Positions 25,287 to 34,696 of a stretch of DNA of 64,000 nt are shown piece after piece (within the stretch, counting starts at the first letter, position 1; each line of letters starts with the position of its first letter). This stretch comes from Aurantiacibacter poecillastricola (lineage in GTDB: Bacteria; Pseudomonadota; Alphaproteobacteria; Sphingomonadales; Sphingomonadaceae): assembly GCF_030730945.1 (NCBI RefSeq), contig NZ_JAVAMS010000002.1, positions 496,001 through 560,000 of the forward strand. The letters run 5' to 3'. A program made the translations under genes and the position numbers. The notes below the pieces were generated by a model. That model made no database searches, was not told where the DNA came from, and saw only the letters and a list, made by a program, of their open reading frames with translations.

Positions 25287-27596
25287 CTACTTCGCGAGCG
25301 TAACGAAGCTGTCGATAACGCGCTTCGTTCCCGCCTTCTCGAAGTCGATTTCCAGCTTGTTGCCTTCCTGTCCGATTACTTCCCCATAGCCGAATTTCTC
25401 GTGGAAGACCCGCGCGCCCAGCTCCACGTCGGTGCGCGGCTGCGCGGCGAAACTGGCGGCGCTGCGCCCAGGTTCCTTGAGGCGCGTCTGCTTCGTGTCG
25501 TAGCCTGTCGCCAGCGCGCGCTGCCAGCCGGGACCGCGCGCCGATGAGCGGTCGGGCCGATCGCGCGAGACATGGGCGAAGGGATCCTCGCTCTCGGTCC
25601 AGTTTGCCTGCCACAGCGACTTGCCGCCGGTCATCGTGGTCTCGCTTTCGATATGCTCCTCGGGCAATTCCTCGATGAAGCGGCTGGGGATCGAACTGTT
25701 CCACTGGCCGAAGATGCGCCGGTTGGCGGCGTGCATGATCGTGCAACGGCGCTTCGCGCGCGTGATCGCGACATAGGCAAGGCGGCGCTCTTCCTCCAGG
25801 CTGGCGAGGCCCCCTTCGTCGAGCGAGCGCTGCGAGGGAAACACGCCTTCCTCCCAGCCGGGCAGGAACACGTAGTCGAATTCCAGGCCTTTCGCAGCAT
25901 GCATGGTCATGATGGTGACCTTCTCGTCCTGGTCGTTCGCGTCATTATCCATGACGAGGCTGACATGTTCGAGGAAATCGCCGAGCGTCTCGTATTCCTC
26001 CATCGCACGGGCAAGCTCGACCAGGTTGTCGGCGCGGCCCGCGCTCTCGGCCGAGCGGTCGGCCTTGAGCATGGCGTCGTAGCCCGATTCCTCCAGCACC
26101 GCGCGCAGCAGGTCCGAAGGCGTCACGGCCTCGCTCATTTCGCGCCAGCGCAGGAAATCGCCCATCAACGCGGCAATGGTGTTGCGAGCCCGGCCGGGCA
26201 ACTCGTCGGTTTGCGCAAGATCCAGCGCTGCGGCGGCGAGGGGCGAGTTCTCGGCTCGCGCATGCTGGTGCATCTTCTCCAGCGTCTTTGCGCCTAGGCC
26301 GCGCTTGGGCTGGTTGTAGATGCGCTCGAAAGCGAGATCGTCGGCAGGCTGGGCGATCACGCGCAGGTAGGCGAGGGCATCGCGGATTTCGGCGCGCTCG
26401 TAGAAGCGGAAGCCGCCGATGATGCGATAGTTGAGGCCGACCTGGATGAAGCGGTCCTCGAATTCGCGGGTCTGGTACTGGGCGCGCACGAGGATGGCGA
26501 CCTGTTCCAGCGATGCGCCCTCGCGTTCCAGCCGCTCGATCTCCTCGCCCACGCGCCTCGCTTCCTCCGGCGCATCCCATACCCCGATGACACGCACCTT
26601 CTGGCCCTCGGGCAGTTGCGTCCACAATGTCTTGCCCAGGCGCTGGCTGTTCGCCTCGATCAGCCCGCTAGCAGCAGCGAGGATCTGCGGAGTGGAGCGA
26701 TAATTCTGCTCCAGCTTTACCACCTTGGCGCCGGGAAAATCCTTCTCGAAGCGCAGGATGTTCGCCACCTCGGCCCCGCGCCAGCTGTAGATCGACTGGT
26801 CGTCATCCCCGACGACGCAGATATTCTTCCGCTCCTGTGCCAGCAGCCGCAGCCACAGATACTGGACGGCGTTTGTGTCCTGGTATTCGTCGACGAGAAT
26901 GTACTTGTAGCGCTGCTGGTAGCTCTTCAGCACGTCCGCATGCTGGCGGAAGATGTTGAGCATGTGGAGGAGGAGATCGCCGAAATCGCAGGCGTTCAGG
27001 GTTTTCAACCGCTCCTGGTAGAGGCGGTACACCTCCTGTCCGCGGCCGTTCGCGTAGCTTTCGTTGTCGACCGCATTGAGGGTGTCGGGGTTCAGTCCGC
27101 GGTTCTTCCAGCTATCAAGCAGGCCAGCAAGCTGGCGCGGTGGCCAGCGCTTCTCGTCGATCTCGTGTTCGCGAATTAGCGACTTGAGCAGCCGTAGCTG
27201 GTCGTCCGTATCGATGATGGTGAAGTTGCTTTCGAGACCCACCAGTTCGGCATGTCGGCGCAGCATCTTGGCGCAGATCGAGTGGAAGGTGCCGAGCCAC
27301 GGCATCCCCTCCAGCGCGCCACCTGTCAGCGTGCTGACGCGTTCGCGCATCTCGCGCGCCGCCTTGTTGGTGAAGGTGACGCACAGGATTTCGCTCGGCC
27401 AGGCCAGCCGCTCGCGCACGATATGGGCAAGGCGATGGGTAAGGGCGGCCGTCTTGCCGGTGCCCGCTCCCGCCAGCATGAGGACCGGACCCTCCGTCGT
27501 CATCACGGCTTCCTGCTGCGGCGGGTTGAGATGCGCCAGCCACTCCGGAACGGCGCGCGCAGGGAGGGAATCGGTCGATTTGGAGGTGTCGGTCAC
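25287..27596 (-). CDS. uvrD: UvrD/PcrA-type DNA helicase
   Basis: A 769-residue superfamily 1 helicase for nucleotide-excision and mismatch repair. Motifs: Walker A AGAGTGKT, motif II VDEYQDTN, motif III GDDDQSIYSWRGA, motif V TMHAAKGLEFDYVFLPG and motif VI VAITRAKRRC. The C-terminal end (FGYGEVIGQEGNKLEIDFEKAG) is the PcrA/UvrD Tudor-like tail that contacts RNA polymerase. I chose the GTG at 27596, the nearest start before conserved sequence; the frame is open 66 codons further, but that would run past the adjacent divergent gene start. Confidence 0.95.
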   Translation of the reverse strand: MTDTSKSTDSLPARAVPEWLAHLNPPQQEAVMTTEGPVLMLAGAGTGKTAALTHRLAHIVRERLAWPSEILCVTFTNKAAREMRERVSTLTGGALEGMPWLGTFHSICAKMLRRHAELVGLESNFTIIDTDDQLRLLKSLIREHEIDEKRWPPRQLAGLLDSWKNRGLNPDTLNAVDNESYANGRGQEVYRLYQERLKTLNACDFGDLLLHMLNIFRQHADVLKSYQQRYKYILVDEYQDTNAVQYLWLRLLAQERKNICVVGDDDQSIYSWRGAEVANILRFEKDFPGAKVVKLEQNYRSTPQILAAASGLIEANSQRLGKTLWTQLPEGQKVRVIGVWDAPEEARRVGEEIERLEREGASLEQVAILVRAQYQTREFEDRFIQVGLNYRIIGGFRFYERAEIRDALAYLRVIAQPADDLAFERIYNQPKRGLGAKTLEKMHQHARAENSPLAAAALDLAQTDELPGRARNTIAALMGDFLRWREMSEAVTPSDLLRAVLEESGYDAMLKADRSAESAGRADNLVELARAMEEYETLGDFLEHVSLVMDNDANDQDEKVTIMTMHAAKGLEFDYVFLPGWEEGVFPSQRSLDEGGLASLEEERRLAYVAITRAKRRCTIMHAANRRIFGQWNSSIPSRFIEELPEEHIESETTMTGGKSLWQANWTESEDPFAHVSRDRPDRSSARGPGWQRALATGYDTKQTRLKEPGRSAASFAAQPRTDVELGARVFHEKFGYGEVIGQEGNKLEIDFEKAGTKRVIDSFVTLAK

Positions 27597-27735
27597 CAGT
27601 GAACAGCTAGGGAACAGGGGCTTGCCGTGCAAGGGCGGCGACGAGTTGGGGAACCCCGGAATTTCGGAACACACCCGTCCTCTCCCCCGTTCGATAGGCA
27701 ATTCCAAAGCATAGAATCGACTTAAGGAGACCCCG

Positions 27736-28332
27736 ATGAACAAGACGATGCTAGCCGCCGCTACAGCGCTTTCGATGATCTCGGTGCCCGCCATGGCCGA
27801 TCACCATGAAGGTGACGAGATGGACATGACCGCCGACCAACAGATGATGTATGACGAGCTCGATGCCGATCAGCGTGCGATGTTCGATACCTATTCGCCC
27901 GATCAGCAGACCATGTATTTCGGCTGGAACGACGCCCTTCGAGGCTACTACTGGTCGCTCGATGAAGATCAGCAGGAAGCCTGGTGGTATCTCGACGACG
28001 ACCAGCGCACCACGCTCTTCCAGATCCAGGCGCCTGAACAACGCACCGCTGCCTGGAATTCGATCCTGACGCAGGTTGCACAGATCGAAGGCGAAGCCAC
28101 AGGACAGACCGCCGGCGCGGCCACCAACGCCTCCGCGACTTCCAACAGCAACATGCGCTTCGCCAGCAATGCGGTAGTGCAGGATATTCCTGCGCCACAT
28201 CAGGGCGAGTATCCGGTTTGCGAGAGCGACGCCGATGATAACTGCATCAACGCCTGGGCGGCCGGTCGCCGTGGGCCGGGAGTTGAGCGTCCCCTCGATT
28301 ATTGGCCGGGTCAGCCCGCGTCGAGCATGTAA
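27736..28332 (+). CDS. Secreted protein with tandem 11-residue DQ repeats
   Basis: A 198-residue protein with a signal peptide (MNKTMLAAATALSMISVPAMA). Residues 33-98 are six in-register 11-residue units of the pattern xDQ[QR]xxx[aromatic]xxx, for example ADQQMMYDELD, ADQRAMFDTYS and EDQQEAWWYLD. The fourth, DALRGYYWSLD, is degenerate. A seventh, shifted by one residue, follows at 100-110. The repeats are acidic and rich in Trp, Tyr and Gln. The C-terminal third is Ala/Thr/Asn-rich, then a short segment with two cysteines (PVCESDADDNC). No family is recognised. It is followed by a strong terminator and appears monocistronic. Confidence 0.8.
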   Translation: MNKTMLAAATALSMISVPAMADHHEGDEMDMTADQQMMYDELDADQRAMFDTYSPDQQTMYFGWNDALRGYYWSLDEDQQEAWWYLDDDQRTTLFQIQAPEQRTAAWNSILTQVAQIEGEATGQTAGAATNASATSNSNMRFASNAVVQDIPAPHQGEYPVCESDADDNCINAWAAGRRGPGVERPLDYWPGQPASSM

Positions 28333-28372
28333 CTTTCCAAATACCTGAAGAGGCCGATCAAACGGTCCACGA

Positions 28373-28408
28373 AAGGGTCGCTCATCCCCCCTCCGAGCGG
28401 CCCTTTTG
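28373..28408 (+). terminator. Intrinsic terminator of the DQ-repeat gene
   Basis: AAGGGTCGCTC (28373-28383) pairs with GAGCGGCCCTT (28395-28405) in an 11-bp stem with one G-U pair, followed by a short T-run. It lies 40 nt after the stop codon and 12 nt before the convergent rsmD stop. Confidence 0.75.
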
Positions 28409-28419
28409 TATGTTCGGAC

Positions 28420-28971
28420 TTAGATGGCGTCAGGCCATCGCATGAGCACCAGCTTGGCCGGACCAGTCTTGCGCTCCGCTTCGATTTCGAGCGATTTGAT
28501 CTTTACGTCCTGTTTCGCACCGACTTCAAGCGCGACCCATGTCGCAGAGCCGATCCAGCCCAGCCGCACCAGCCGGTCGATCGCGACTTCCCCTGCATTT
28601 GTGCCATAGGGCGGATCGAGCAGCACGAGGTCCCGGGCGACCTTTGCGGGGCCAAGCGACAGGACCGAACCTGCCACGACCTCGCATTGCTGCTGCGCAC
28701 GGAAGGCCGCGATATTCTGGCGCAGGCAGCGGATCGCGGCGGCGTCCTGCTCCACGAACAGGCAATTGGCCGCTCCGCGCGAAAGTGCCTCCAGCCCCAG
28801 CGCACCCGAGCCTGCGAACAGGTCTGCTACCGACAATCCCTCGAAGGATCCAAGACGGCTGACGAGCATGGAGAACAGCGTCTCGCGAGTGCGGTCCGCC
28901 GTCGGGCGAGTCGCTTCGCCCGGCGGGGCGCGCAACTGTCGGCGCTTCCAGTCTCCGGCGATGATCCTCAT
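28420..28971 (-). CDS. rsmD: 16S rRNA (guanine966-N2)-methyltransferase RsmD
   Basis: The 183-residue enzyme methylates G966 of 16S rRNA. It begins MRIIAGDWKRRQL, typical of RsmD, and has DRTRETLFSML, SAM motif VADLFAGSGALGLEALSRGA and catalytic motif LLDPPYG. The ATG overlaps the upstream pseudouridine synthase stop (ATGA), which fixes the start. Pairing of an rRNA methylase with an rRNA pseudouridine synthase in one coupled unit fits a ribosome-maturation role. Confidence 0.95.
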   Translation of the reverse strand: MRIIAGDWKRRQLRAPPGEATRPTADRTRETLFSMLVSRLGSFEGLSVADLFAGSGALGLEALSRGAANCLFVEQDAAAIRCLRQNIAAFRAQQQCEVVAGSVLSLGPAKVARDLVLLDPPYGTNAGEVAIDRLVRLGWIGSATWVALEVGAKQDVKIKSLEIEAERKTGPAKLVLMRWPDAI

Positions 28972-29750
28972 TTCAGGCTGCTCCGGAACCGCTCGATATC
29001 TTCCTTGCGAATTTCCTGCGCCGCGCCACGTGGCAGATCTGCAAGGCCGAAGGGGCCGTAGGCGGTACGAATTAGCCGGCTGACCTCCAGGCCGAGATGC
29101 TCCAGCACGCGGCGCACTTCGCGGTTTTTGCCCTCCGTGATGGTAACCTCGACCCACTGGTTGGCACCGGTACGCCGTTCGAGGTTCGCGTCGATCGTGC
29201 CATAGCGCACGCCCTCGATCTCGATCCCGTCCATCAGATCCTCCAGCTGTGCCTGCGACACATCGCCAAAAGTGCGCGCGCGGTAGGTGCGCGGAATCTC
29301 GGAGGAAGGAAGTTCCAGCAGCCGCTTGAACTCACCGTCATTGGTCATCAGCAACAAGCCCTCGGTATTGAGGTCGAGCCTGCCGATGGGCATCAGTCGC
29401 GGGGTATCCTTGGGCAGCGCATTGCGCAGCGCGGTGTATATCGTGGGCCGCCCGGAGAAATCGCGCTCTGCCGTCAGCAGGCCGGTAGGCTTGTGAAAGG
29501 CGAACAGCCGTGTGCGTTCCGGCTTGCCAACGGGCTTGCCGTCCACGGTCACGCCGCGCAAGCTGGTGAGGAAGGTGGCGGGCGTCGTCACCACCTCGTC
29601 ACCTATCCTGATCCGCCGATCCTCGATCATGCGTTCGATTTCGCGGCGGCTGGCGACGCCTGCACGGGCGAGCAATTTGGCGATGCGGTCGCCCTCGGGG
29701 CGGTCATTGTCGGACATTCGCGCACGCTTAGTCGTTGAAGACCCGTTCAT
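28968..29750 (-). CDS. rRNA pseudouridine synthase (RluB/RsuA family)
   Basis: A 260-residue enzyme with an N-terminal S4 RNA-binding domain (RIAKLLARAGVASRREIERMI) and a pseudouridine synthase domain whose catalytic Asp lies in IGRLDLNTEGLLLMTNDGE. It ends in VRRVLEHLGLEVSRLIRTAYGPF, as in the RluB/RluE/RluF/RsuA group. Which rRNA uridine it modifies cannot be fixed here; RluB (23S) is likely in this lineage. The ATG at 29750 has GGAAGG upstream. It overlaps rsmD by 4 nt. Confidence 0.92.
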   Translation of the reverse strand: MNGSSTTKRARMSDNDRPEGDRIAKLLARAGVASRREIERMIEDRRIRIGDEVVTTPATFLTSLRGVTVDGKPVGKPERTRLFAFHKPTGLLTAERDFSGRPTIYTALRNALPKDTPRLMPIGRLDLNTEGLLLMTNDGEFKRLLELPSSEIPRTYRARTFGDVSQAQLEDLMDGIEIEGVRYGTIDANLERRTGANQWVEVTITEGKNREVRRVLEHLGLEVSRLIRTAYGPFGLADLPRGAAQEIRKEDIERFRSSLK

Positions 29751-29815
29751 CCAGCCTTCCATTGGCATGGATTACAGCTAGACCCCTCGGACAGGTACGA
29801 AAGCGGAGCATATCT

Positions 29816-31546
29816 ATGGCCGAAGCGGCCGCGGAAACGAAAAAGTCCAAGCCCGGCTGGCGCACGCTCGCCCGCTCGCTGCGCAATCCCAAGAGCGGCT
29901 ACATGGCGCTGTTCGGCTTTGCCAGCGGCCTGCCTTTCGCGCTGTTCCTGGGCACTCTCTACGCCTGGCTGTCGGAGGCCGAGGTGGAGCTGGAAACGAT
30001 GGGCGTCTTCTCGCTCATCGGCCTTGCCTATGCCTTTCAGTTCCTATGGTCGCCGCTGATCGACAAGGTCTCGATACCCGGCTTCCGCAAGCTGGGGCGA
30101 CGCAAGCAGTGGATCGTGCCCTCGCAGATCCTGCTGGGCGTCATCCTGATCGCGCTCAGCCTGTCGAATCCCACCAACGAGGCTATCGGCTGGTTCAGCC
30201 TGCTCGCCGGGATCGGCGCGCTCGCCAGCGCCACGCAGGATATCGCCATCAACGCCTGGCGCATCGATGTGGCAGACGAGGAGGCGACGCTCGATATCCT
30301 CTCCACCGTCTACCAGATGGGCTACCGTCTTGCCTCGCTGGCGGGCGGTGCGCTGGGTCTGATCATCGCCGCGCGCATCGGCTGGCCGCAGACCTATCTG
30401 ATGATGGGCGGCATCCTGCTGGTAATCGGCATCGTCGGCCTGTTCGCGCCAGACAGCAAGGCGGGCGAGAATGTCGATGGCACGGTGGATGACGAACTGC
30501 TGCTGAGCCTGCGCCGCAAGGGCGAGCTCGATCCGAAGATCCGCAGGCGCGCGCTGGCGGCGGTCGGCCTGCTGTGGGCGGCCGCCATTGGCACGGTGCT
30601 CACCTTCATGTACATGTCGCTGGCCTATGCGCCGGAGGACCGGCCCAATCCCACCGATTTCACTGTGAATTACGGCCCGTGGATCATCGTGGCCACCGTG
30701 GTCATCCCGGCCCTCATTGCCGGCTGGCTCGCCTCCCAGAAGGAGAAGGGTCGCCACGTGATGACCGAGGATTTGCCCCAGCGCGAGGGTAATTCCTACG
30801 CCATCGACCACCTCTACCGCGCGCTGGTAATGCCGCTTGTGGAATTCGTGGGACGCATGGGCTGGTCGCTGGTCCTGATCCTGTCGCTGGTCCTCACCTA
30901 CCGCATCTGCGACGCGATCTGGGGCACCTTCGCCTATCCGTTCTACCTCGGAGAATTGAACTACACGAATGACGAGGTGGCGTTTGCGTCCAAGTTCTTC
31001 GGCGTCGGTGCAATCATCGCCGGTCTCGCTTTCGGCGGCTATTTGCTCACCGTGATCGGCCGCATGGCGACGCTTACGCTGGGTGCGCTGATCGCGGCGC
31101 TGACGAACCTGCTCTACGCCGACATGGCTGCAGGCGGCGCGTATATGCAGGCGGCAAGCGATGCCATCGGCTTCTCCTGGCTTATCGCCACCATCGCACC
31201 CTTCGGTTCCGAAGCCTTGCCACGTTTGACGTTCACCATCATGTGGGAGAACCTCGCCATCGGCATCGCAGGCGCGGCCTATGTGGCGTGGCTCAGTTCC
31301 ATCGTCTCCAAAAAGTATTCCGCCGTGCAATACGCGCTGCTGTCCTCGCTCACCCTGCTAGTGGGCACGCTGGGGCGGGGCGCGCTGGGCGAGATGATCG
31401 AGGACCAGGGCTATTACGACGTCTTCATCCTGACGACGCTGATCGGCTTCGTCGCCGTGGTGTTGTGCGTGTTCGAATGGATCCGGGTGAGCCGTTCGGG
31501 GGCAAAGTCGGGCGTGGTCACGCCCGAAGTGCAGCCTGCGGAGTAG
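29816..31546 (+). CDS. MFS permease, AmpG-like
   Basis: The 576-residue membrane protein has about 12-14 hydrophobic segments and the AmpG/PAT-family signature FGFASGLPFALFLGTLYAWL near the N-terminus. ATQDIAINAWRIDV follows near residue 140. AmpG imports anhydromuropeptides released during peptidoglycan recycling. The protein is longer than E. coli AmpG because of a cytoplasmic loop near the middle (FAPDSKAGENVDGTVDDELL onwards). The ATG at 29816 begins MAEAAAETKKSK. It starts divergently from the pseudouridine synthase gene and converges on the palindromic element at 31551. Confidence 0.85.
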   Translation: MAEAAAETKKSKPGWRTLARSLRNPKSGYMALFGFASGLPFALFLGTLYAWLSEAEVELETMGVFSLIGLAYAFQFLWSPLIDKVSIPGFRKLGRRKQWIVPSQILLGVILIALSLSNPTNEAIGWFSLLAGIGALASATQDIAINAWRIDVADEEATLDILSTVYQMGYRLASLAGGALGLIIAARIGWPQTYLMMGGILLVIGIVGLFAPDSKAGENVDGTVDDELLLSLRRKGELDPKIRRRALAAVGLLWAAAIGTVLTFMYMSLAYAPEDRPNPTDFTVNYGPWIIVATVVIPALIAGWLASQKEKGRHVMTEDLPQREGNSYAIDHLYRALVMPLVEFVGRMGWSLVLILSLVLTYRICDAIWGTFAYPFYLGELNYTNDEVAFASKFFGVGAIIAGLAFGGYLLTVIGRMATLTLGALIAALTNLLYADMAAGGAYMQAASDAIGFSWLIATIAPFGSEALPRLTFTIMWENLAIGIAGAAYVAWLSSIVSKKYSAVQYALLSSLTLLVGTLGRGALGEMIEDQGYYDVFILTTLIGFVAVVLCVFEWIRVSRSGAKSGVVTPEVQPAE

Positions 31547-31550
31547 CGCA

Positions 31551-31701
31551 AAATCCTCCCCGTGGCGGAGCCATGGGGAGGGGGACCGCTCGTCCTGAGC
31601 CTGTCGAAGGGCGAGTGGTGGAGGGCTGGCGCTACGGCCCCTCCGTCACGTCGGCTGCGCCGACGCGCCACCTCCCCATCGCTTCGCGACAGGGAGGATT
31701 T
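31551..31701. repeat. Palindrome-rich intergenic element with 10-bp terminal inverted repeats
   Basis: A 151-bp element exactly fills the gap between the convergent AmpG-like and folC genes. Its ends are perfect 10-bp inverted repeats, AAATCCTCCC (31551-31560) and GGGAGGATTT (31692-31701). Inside are several hairpins: CCTCCCC.TGGC/GCCA.GGGGAGG, CCGCTCG/CGAGTGG, CGTCGGC/GCCGACG and CCTCCC/GGGAGG. The inner stretch CCTGAGCCTGTCGAAGGG is a sequence I recognise from dispersed intergenic repeats in proteobacteria. It resembles a MITE or a composite REP element and may also act as a bidirectional terminator. Copy number cannot be checked here. Confidence 0.65.
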
Positions 31702-31702
31702 G

Positions 31703-33040
31703 TCAGTCGGGACACTCGCGATTGAGACTCAGCACCTTGCCTGCGAGATATAGCGAGCCGCAGATCAGCAGCGTTCCGTTACCGTCCAGCGCCTTCGCAG
31801 CAGTCGGCACATCCGGCGCTGTTGAAACCTTCTCAACCCCTGCCTCACGCGCCAGCTCCGCCAGCGCCTCGAGCGCTACGCAGTCATTACCGGGTATCGG
31901 AACCGCCGTTACCGAAGCAAGCTGCGGAGCAATAATTGCGAGGAAGCGGCGCGCATCCTTTGCTGCCATCATCCCGATCACTGCGTCCACCGGACCTTCG
32001 GCTTTCGCTTCGAGATAGCGCACCAAGGCCTGCGCCGCGTCGGGATTGTGCCCTCCGTCGAGCAGGAAAGTGCGCTGGGGTTGCAACTCGGTGAGCGGCC
32101 CGTCGCCTAGCTTCTGCAGCCGTGCGGGCCAATTCGCCGAGCGGATACCCTTGGCCATCGAGGCGGCAGAGACCTGTACGGTATCCTGGTGTCGCAGCAT
32201 CGCCACGGCGAGCGCGGCATTGTCCGCCTGGTGCGCGCCGGGCATGGTCGGCAGCGGCAAGTCGAGGCGGCCATGCTTGTCCCGATAGGCGATGGCGTCA
32301 GTGCCTGCCTCGGCCCACCAGTCGTGTCCGCGCACGTGCAGCGGCGCTCCTGCCAAACCGGCGCGGCGTTCGACTTCGGCTTCGACATCGGGCGAGTAGC
32401 CTTGCGTCACCATGGGCGAGCCGGGCCGGGCAATGCCGGATTTCTCGAAAGCAATCCGCACCATCGGGTTTTCGGTGGGGGAGGGGGCGTCCGGATCCTC
32501 GTTCAGGAGGAACTGGTCGTGATCGATACCAAGGCTGGCGATGCCACAGGCAGCGGGCCGCTCCATCACGTTCGTCGCGTCGAAGCGCCCGCCTAGCCCG
32601 ACCTCGATCACGCAGGCATCGGCCGGCTCGCGCGCGAAGGCGAGGAAAGTTGCCGCCGTCGTCACTTCGAAGAAGCTTGGCGACAAGCCCTCGGCAGTGT
32701 CGAGCACCTCTTCCAGCAGGCCGGCGAGCATGGCGTCGGAGATCAGCTTTCCGGCCACGCGAATACGCTCGTTATAGCGGACCAGGTGCGGCTTGGTGGC
32801 TACGTGGACGCGCAGCCCTTCCGCCTCCAGCATGGCGCGCACGAAGGCGCAGGTGGAGCCCTTGCCGTTGGTACCCGCGACGTGGAACACGGGCGGCAGG
32901 CGCTTCTCGGGATTGCCAAGCTGCTCGAGCAGCGCATGGATCACGTCGAGCCCGATGCGCCCTTGCGGCAGCGATAATGCGCCCAGCCGGTCGAGCTGGC
33001 GCTGGACCGCGGGGTCCTCCGAAATGGCGAAATCTTTCAT
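31703..33040 (-). CDS. folC: Folylpolyglutamate synthase / dihydrofolate synthase
   Basis: The 445-residue Mur-ligase-family enzyme adds glutamate to dihydropteroate and to folates. It has the ATP loop VAGTNGKGSTCAFVRAMLEA, then FFEVTTAATFLAFA and VGLGGRFDATNV, and a C-terminal LDGGHNPDAAQAL block. It starts 18 nt after accD and is the last gene of the trp-accD-folC run. The accD-folC pairing is common in proteobacteria. Confidence 0.95.
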   Translation of the reverse strand: MKDFAISEDPAVQRQLDRLGALSLPQGRIGLDVIHALLEQLGNPEKRLPPVFHVAGTNGKGSTCAFVRAMLEAEGLRVHVATKPHLVRYNERIRVAGKLISDAMLAGLLEEVLDTAEGLSPSFFEVTTAATFLAFAREPADACVIEVGLGGRFDATNVMERPAACGIASLGIDHDQFLLNEDPDAPSPTENPMVRIAFEKSGIARPGSPMVTQGYSPDVEAEVERRAGLAGAPLHVRGHDWWAEAGTDAIAYRDKHGRLDLPLPTMPGAHQADNAALAVAMLRHQDTVQVSAASMAKGIRSANWPARLQKLGDGPLTELQPQRTFLLDGGHNPDAAQALVRYLEAKAEGPVDAVIGMMAAKDARRFLAIIAPQLASVTAVPIPGNDCVALEALAELAREAGVEKVSTAPDVPTAAKALDGNGTLLICGSLYLAGKVLSLNRECPD

Positions 33041-33058
33041 GGCGAGCGAAGGGACCGG

Positions 33059-33907
33059 TCAGGCAGCCTTGGCCGGGGAGAGATACTCCAGCAACTGCGC
33101 CAGCGTCGCGCGCAGCTCGTGGCGATTGACGACCATGTCCACCATGCCGTGCTTGTGCAGGTATTCGGCGCGCTGGAAGCCTTCGGGCAACTGCTCGCGA
33201 ATGGTTTCCTGGATCACGCGCTGGCCCGCGAAACCGATCAGGGCGCCGGGCTCCGCGATATGGACGTCGCCCAGCATTGCATAGCTGGCGGTAACGCCGC
33301 CCGTGGTTGGATCGGTCAGCACGACGATATAGGGGAGGCCCGCTTCCTTCAGGCGGCGCAGCATCACGGTGGCGCGCGGCATCTGCATAAGGCTGAGGAT
33401 ACCCTCCTGCATGCGCGCGCCGCCTGCCGCCGTCACGCAGACGAAGGCGCAGCGTTCGTCCAGCGCGCGCTGGGCGGCATTGCAGAAGGCGTCGCCCACG
33501 GCCATGCCCATGGAGCCGCCCATGAACATGAAATCCTGCACGCCCACCACGGCGCGCTGGCCTTCGATCGTGCCGATGGCGGCTGTGAAGGCATCGGCGT
33601 GCGGATTACTGGCGCGGGCGGCCTTCAGGCGATCCGTGTAGCGCTTTGAATCGCGGAAGCGCAGCGGGTCTTCCGTCACCTTGGGCGCGGGGAGAAGCTC
33701 GAATCCCTGGTCGAGCAGCTGCTGCAGGCGAGTGTCCGCGCCGATGCGCCCGTGATGCTCGCAGCGCGGGCACACGCTCAGGTTTTCCTCGTATTCGGTG
33801 CGGAACACCATTTCCTGACAACGCGGACACTTGATCCACAGATTGTCAGGCGATTCGCGCTTGTTGCCGAAGGGCAGGCGCTCACGAACTCTCTCTAGCC
33901 AACTCAT
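33059..33907 (-). CDS. accD: Acetyl-CoA carboxylase carboxyltransferase subunit beta
   Basis: A 282-residue subunit that, with AccA, moves the carboxyl group from biotin to acetyl-CoA to make malonyl-CoA. An N-terminal four-cysteine zinc ribbon (CPRCQEMVF and [11 protein letters not shown]) is followed by the crotonase-like carboxyltransferase domain with [17 protein letters not shown] and [16 protein letters not shown]. It starts 9 nt after the trpA stop. Malonyl-CoA is also the extender for the type III polyketide synthase in this window, but that is general metabolism. Confidence 0.96.
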   Translation of the reverse strand: MSWLERVRERLPFGNKRESPDNLWIKCPRCQEMVFRTEYEENLSVCPRCEHHGRIGADTRLQQLLDQGFELLPAPKVTEDPLRFRDSKRYTDRLKAARASNPHADAFTAAIGTIEGQRAVVGVQDFMFMGGSMGMAVGDAFCNAAQRALDERCAFVCVTAAGGARMQEGILSLMQMPRATVMLRRLKEAGLPYIVVLTDPTTGGVTASYAMLGDVHIAEPGALIGFAGQRVIQETIREQLPEGFQRAEYLHKHGMVDMVVNRHELRATLAQLLEYLSPAKAA

Positions 33908-33916
33908 GGGTGCCGC

Positions 33917-34696
33917 CTATCGGGCAGAATGGACGGCATTGGCAAGTTTTTCGGTGAGCGCGCGCAGGTGCTCGGGTGCGTTGTCCCCATGCTCTGCCAC
34001 CAGTTCCACCAGTGCGGAACCGACGACAACGCCGTCCGCAACGCGGGCAATGGCCTCGGCCTGCTCGGGCGTGCGGACACCGAAGCCTACCGCGACGGGC
34101 AAGTCGGTATGCTGCTTGATGCGGTTCACATTGTCGGCAATCGATTCGACCGCCGCGCTCTGCTTGCCGGTAATGCCAGCGACGGAGACGTAGTAGAGAA
34201 AGCCCTGCGACTTATCGAGCACCATGGGCAGACGCTTGGCGTCGGTGGTGGGCGTGGCGAGCCGGATCGGCGCGATACCCTTGTCACGCAGGGCGGGGCC
34301 GAGATCCTCGTCTTCCTCCGGCGCGAGATCCACGCAAATGACCCCGTCGACGCCAGCCTTGGCCGCATGGTCGGCAAACCATTCCGGCCCGCGGCGAACC
34401 ATCGGGTTGGCATAGCCCATGAGGACCAGCGGCACGTCCGGGTGACGCGTGCGGAAGTGGGTGGCGATTTGCAGCACGTCGGCCGTCTTCGTGCCCTTGC
34501 CGAGCGCGCGGATATTGGCGGCCTGAATGGCCGGACCGTCGGCCATGGGATCGGTGAACGGCATGCCCAGCTCGATCACGTCGGCGCCGCCCTGGACCAG
34601 CGCATCGAGATTGGCTGCGGTGTCGCCATCGCCTGCGGTGATGAAGCAGACTAGCGCGGGGTGGGGGGCGGCGAAGGTGGTGGAGAGGCGAGTCAT
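33917..34696 (-). CDS. trpA: Tryptophan synthase alpha chain
   Basis: The 259-residue TIM barrel cleaves indole-3-glycerol phosphate to indole and glyceraldehyde 3-phosphate. The catalytic Glu lies in VIELGMPFTDPMADGPAIQ and the catalytic Asp in GVDGVICVDLAPEE. Phosphate-binding GFGVRTPEQA and DGVVVGSALV follow. The ATG at 34696 overlaps the stop of a small membrane gene (ATGA), which fixes the start. TrpA acts as a complex with TrpB, encoded just upstream. Confidence 0.96.
   Translation of the reverse strand: MTRLSTTFAAPHPALVCFITAGDGDTAANLDALVQGGADVIELGMPFTDPMADGPAIQAANIRALGKGTKTADVLQIATHFRTRHPDVPLVLMGYANPMVRRGPEWFADHAAKAGVDGVICVDLAPEEDEDLGPALRDKGIAPIRLATPTTDAKRLPMVLDKSQGFLYYVSVAGITGKQSAAVESIADNVNRIKQHTDLPVAVGFGVRTPEQAEAIARVADGVVVGSALVELVAEHGDNAPEHLRALTEKLANAVHSAR

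Noticed and set aside
28972..29157. Upstream extension of the RsmD frame
   Set aside because: It lies within the pseudouridine synthase gene in another frame. The ATGA overlap gives the natural start.
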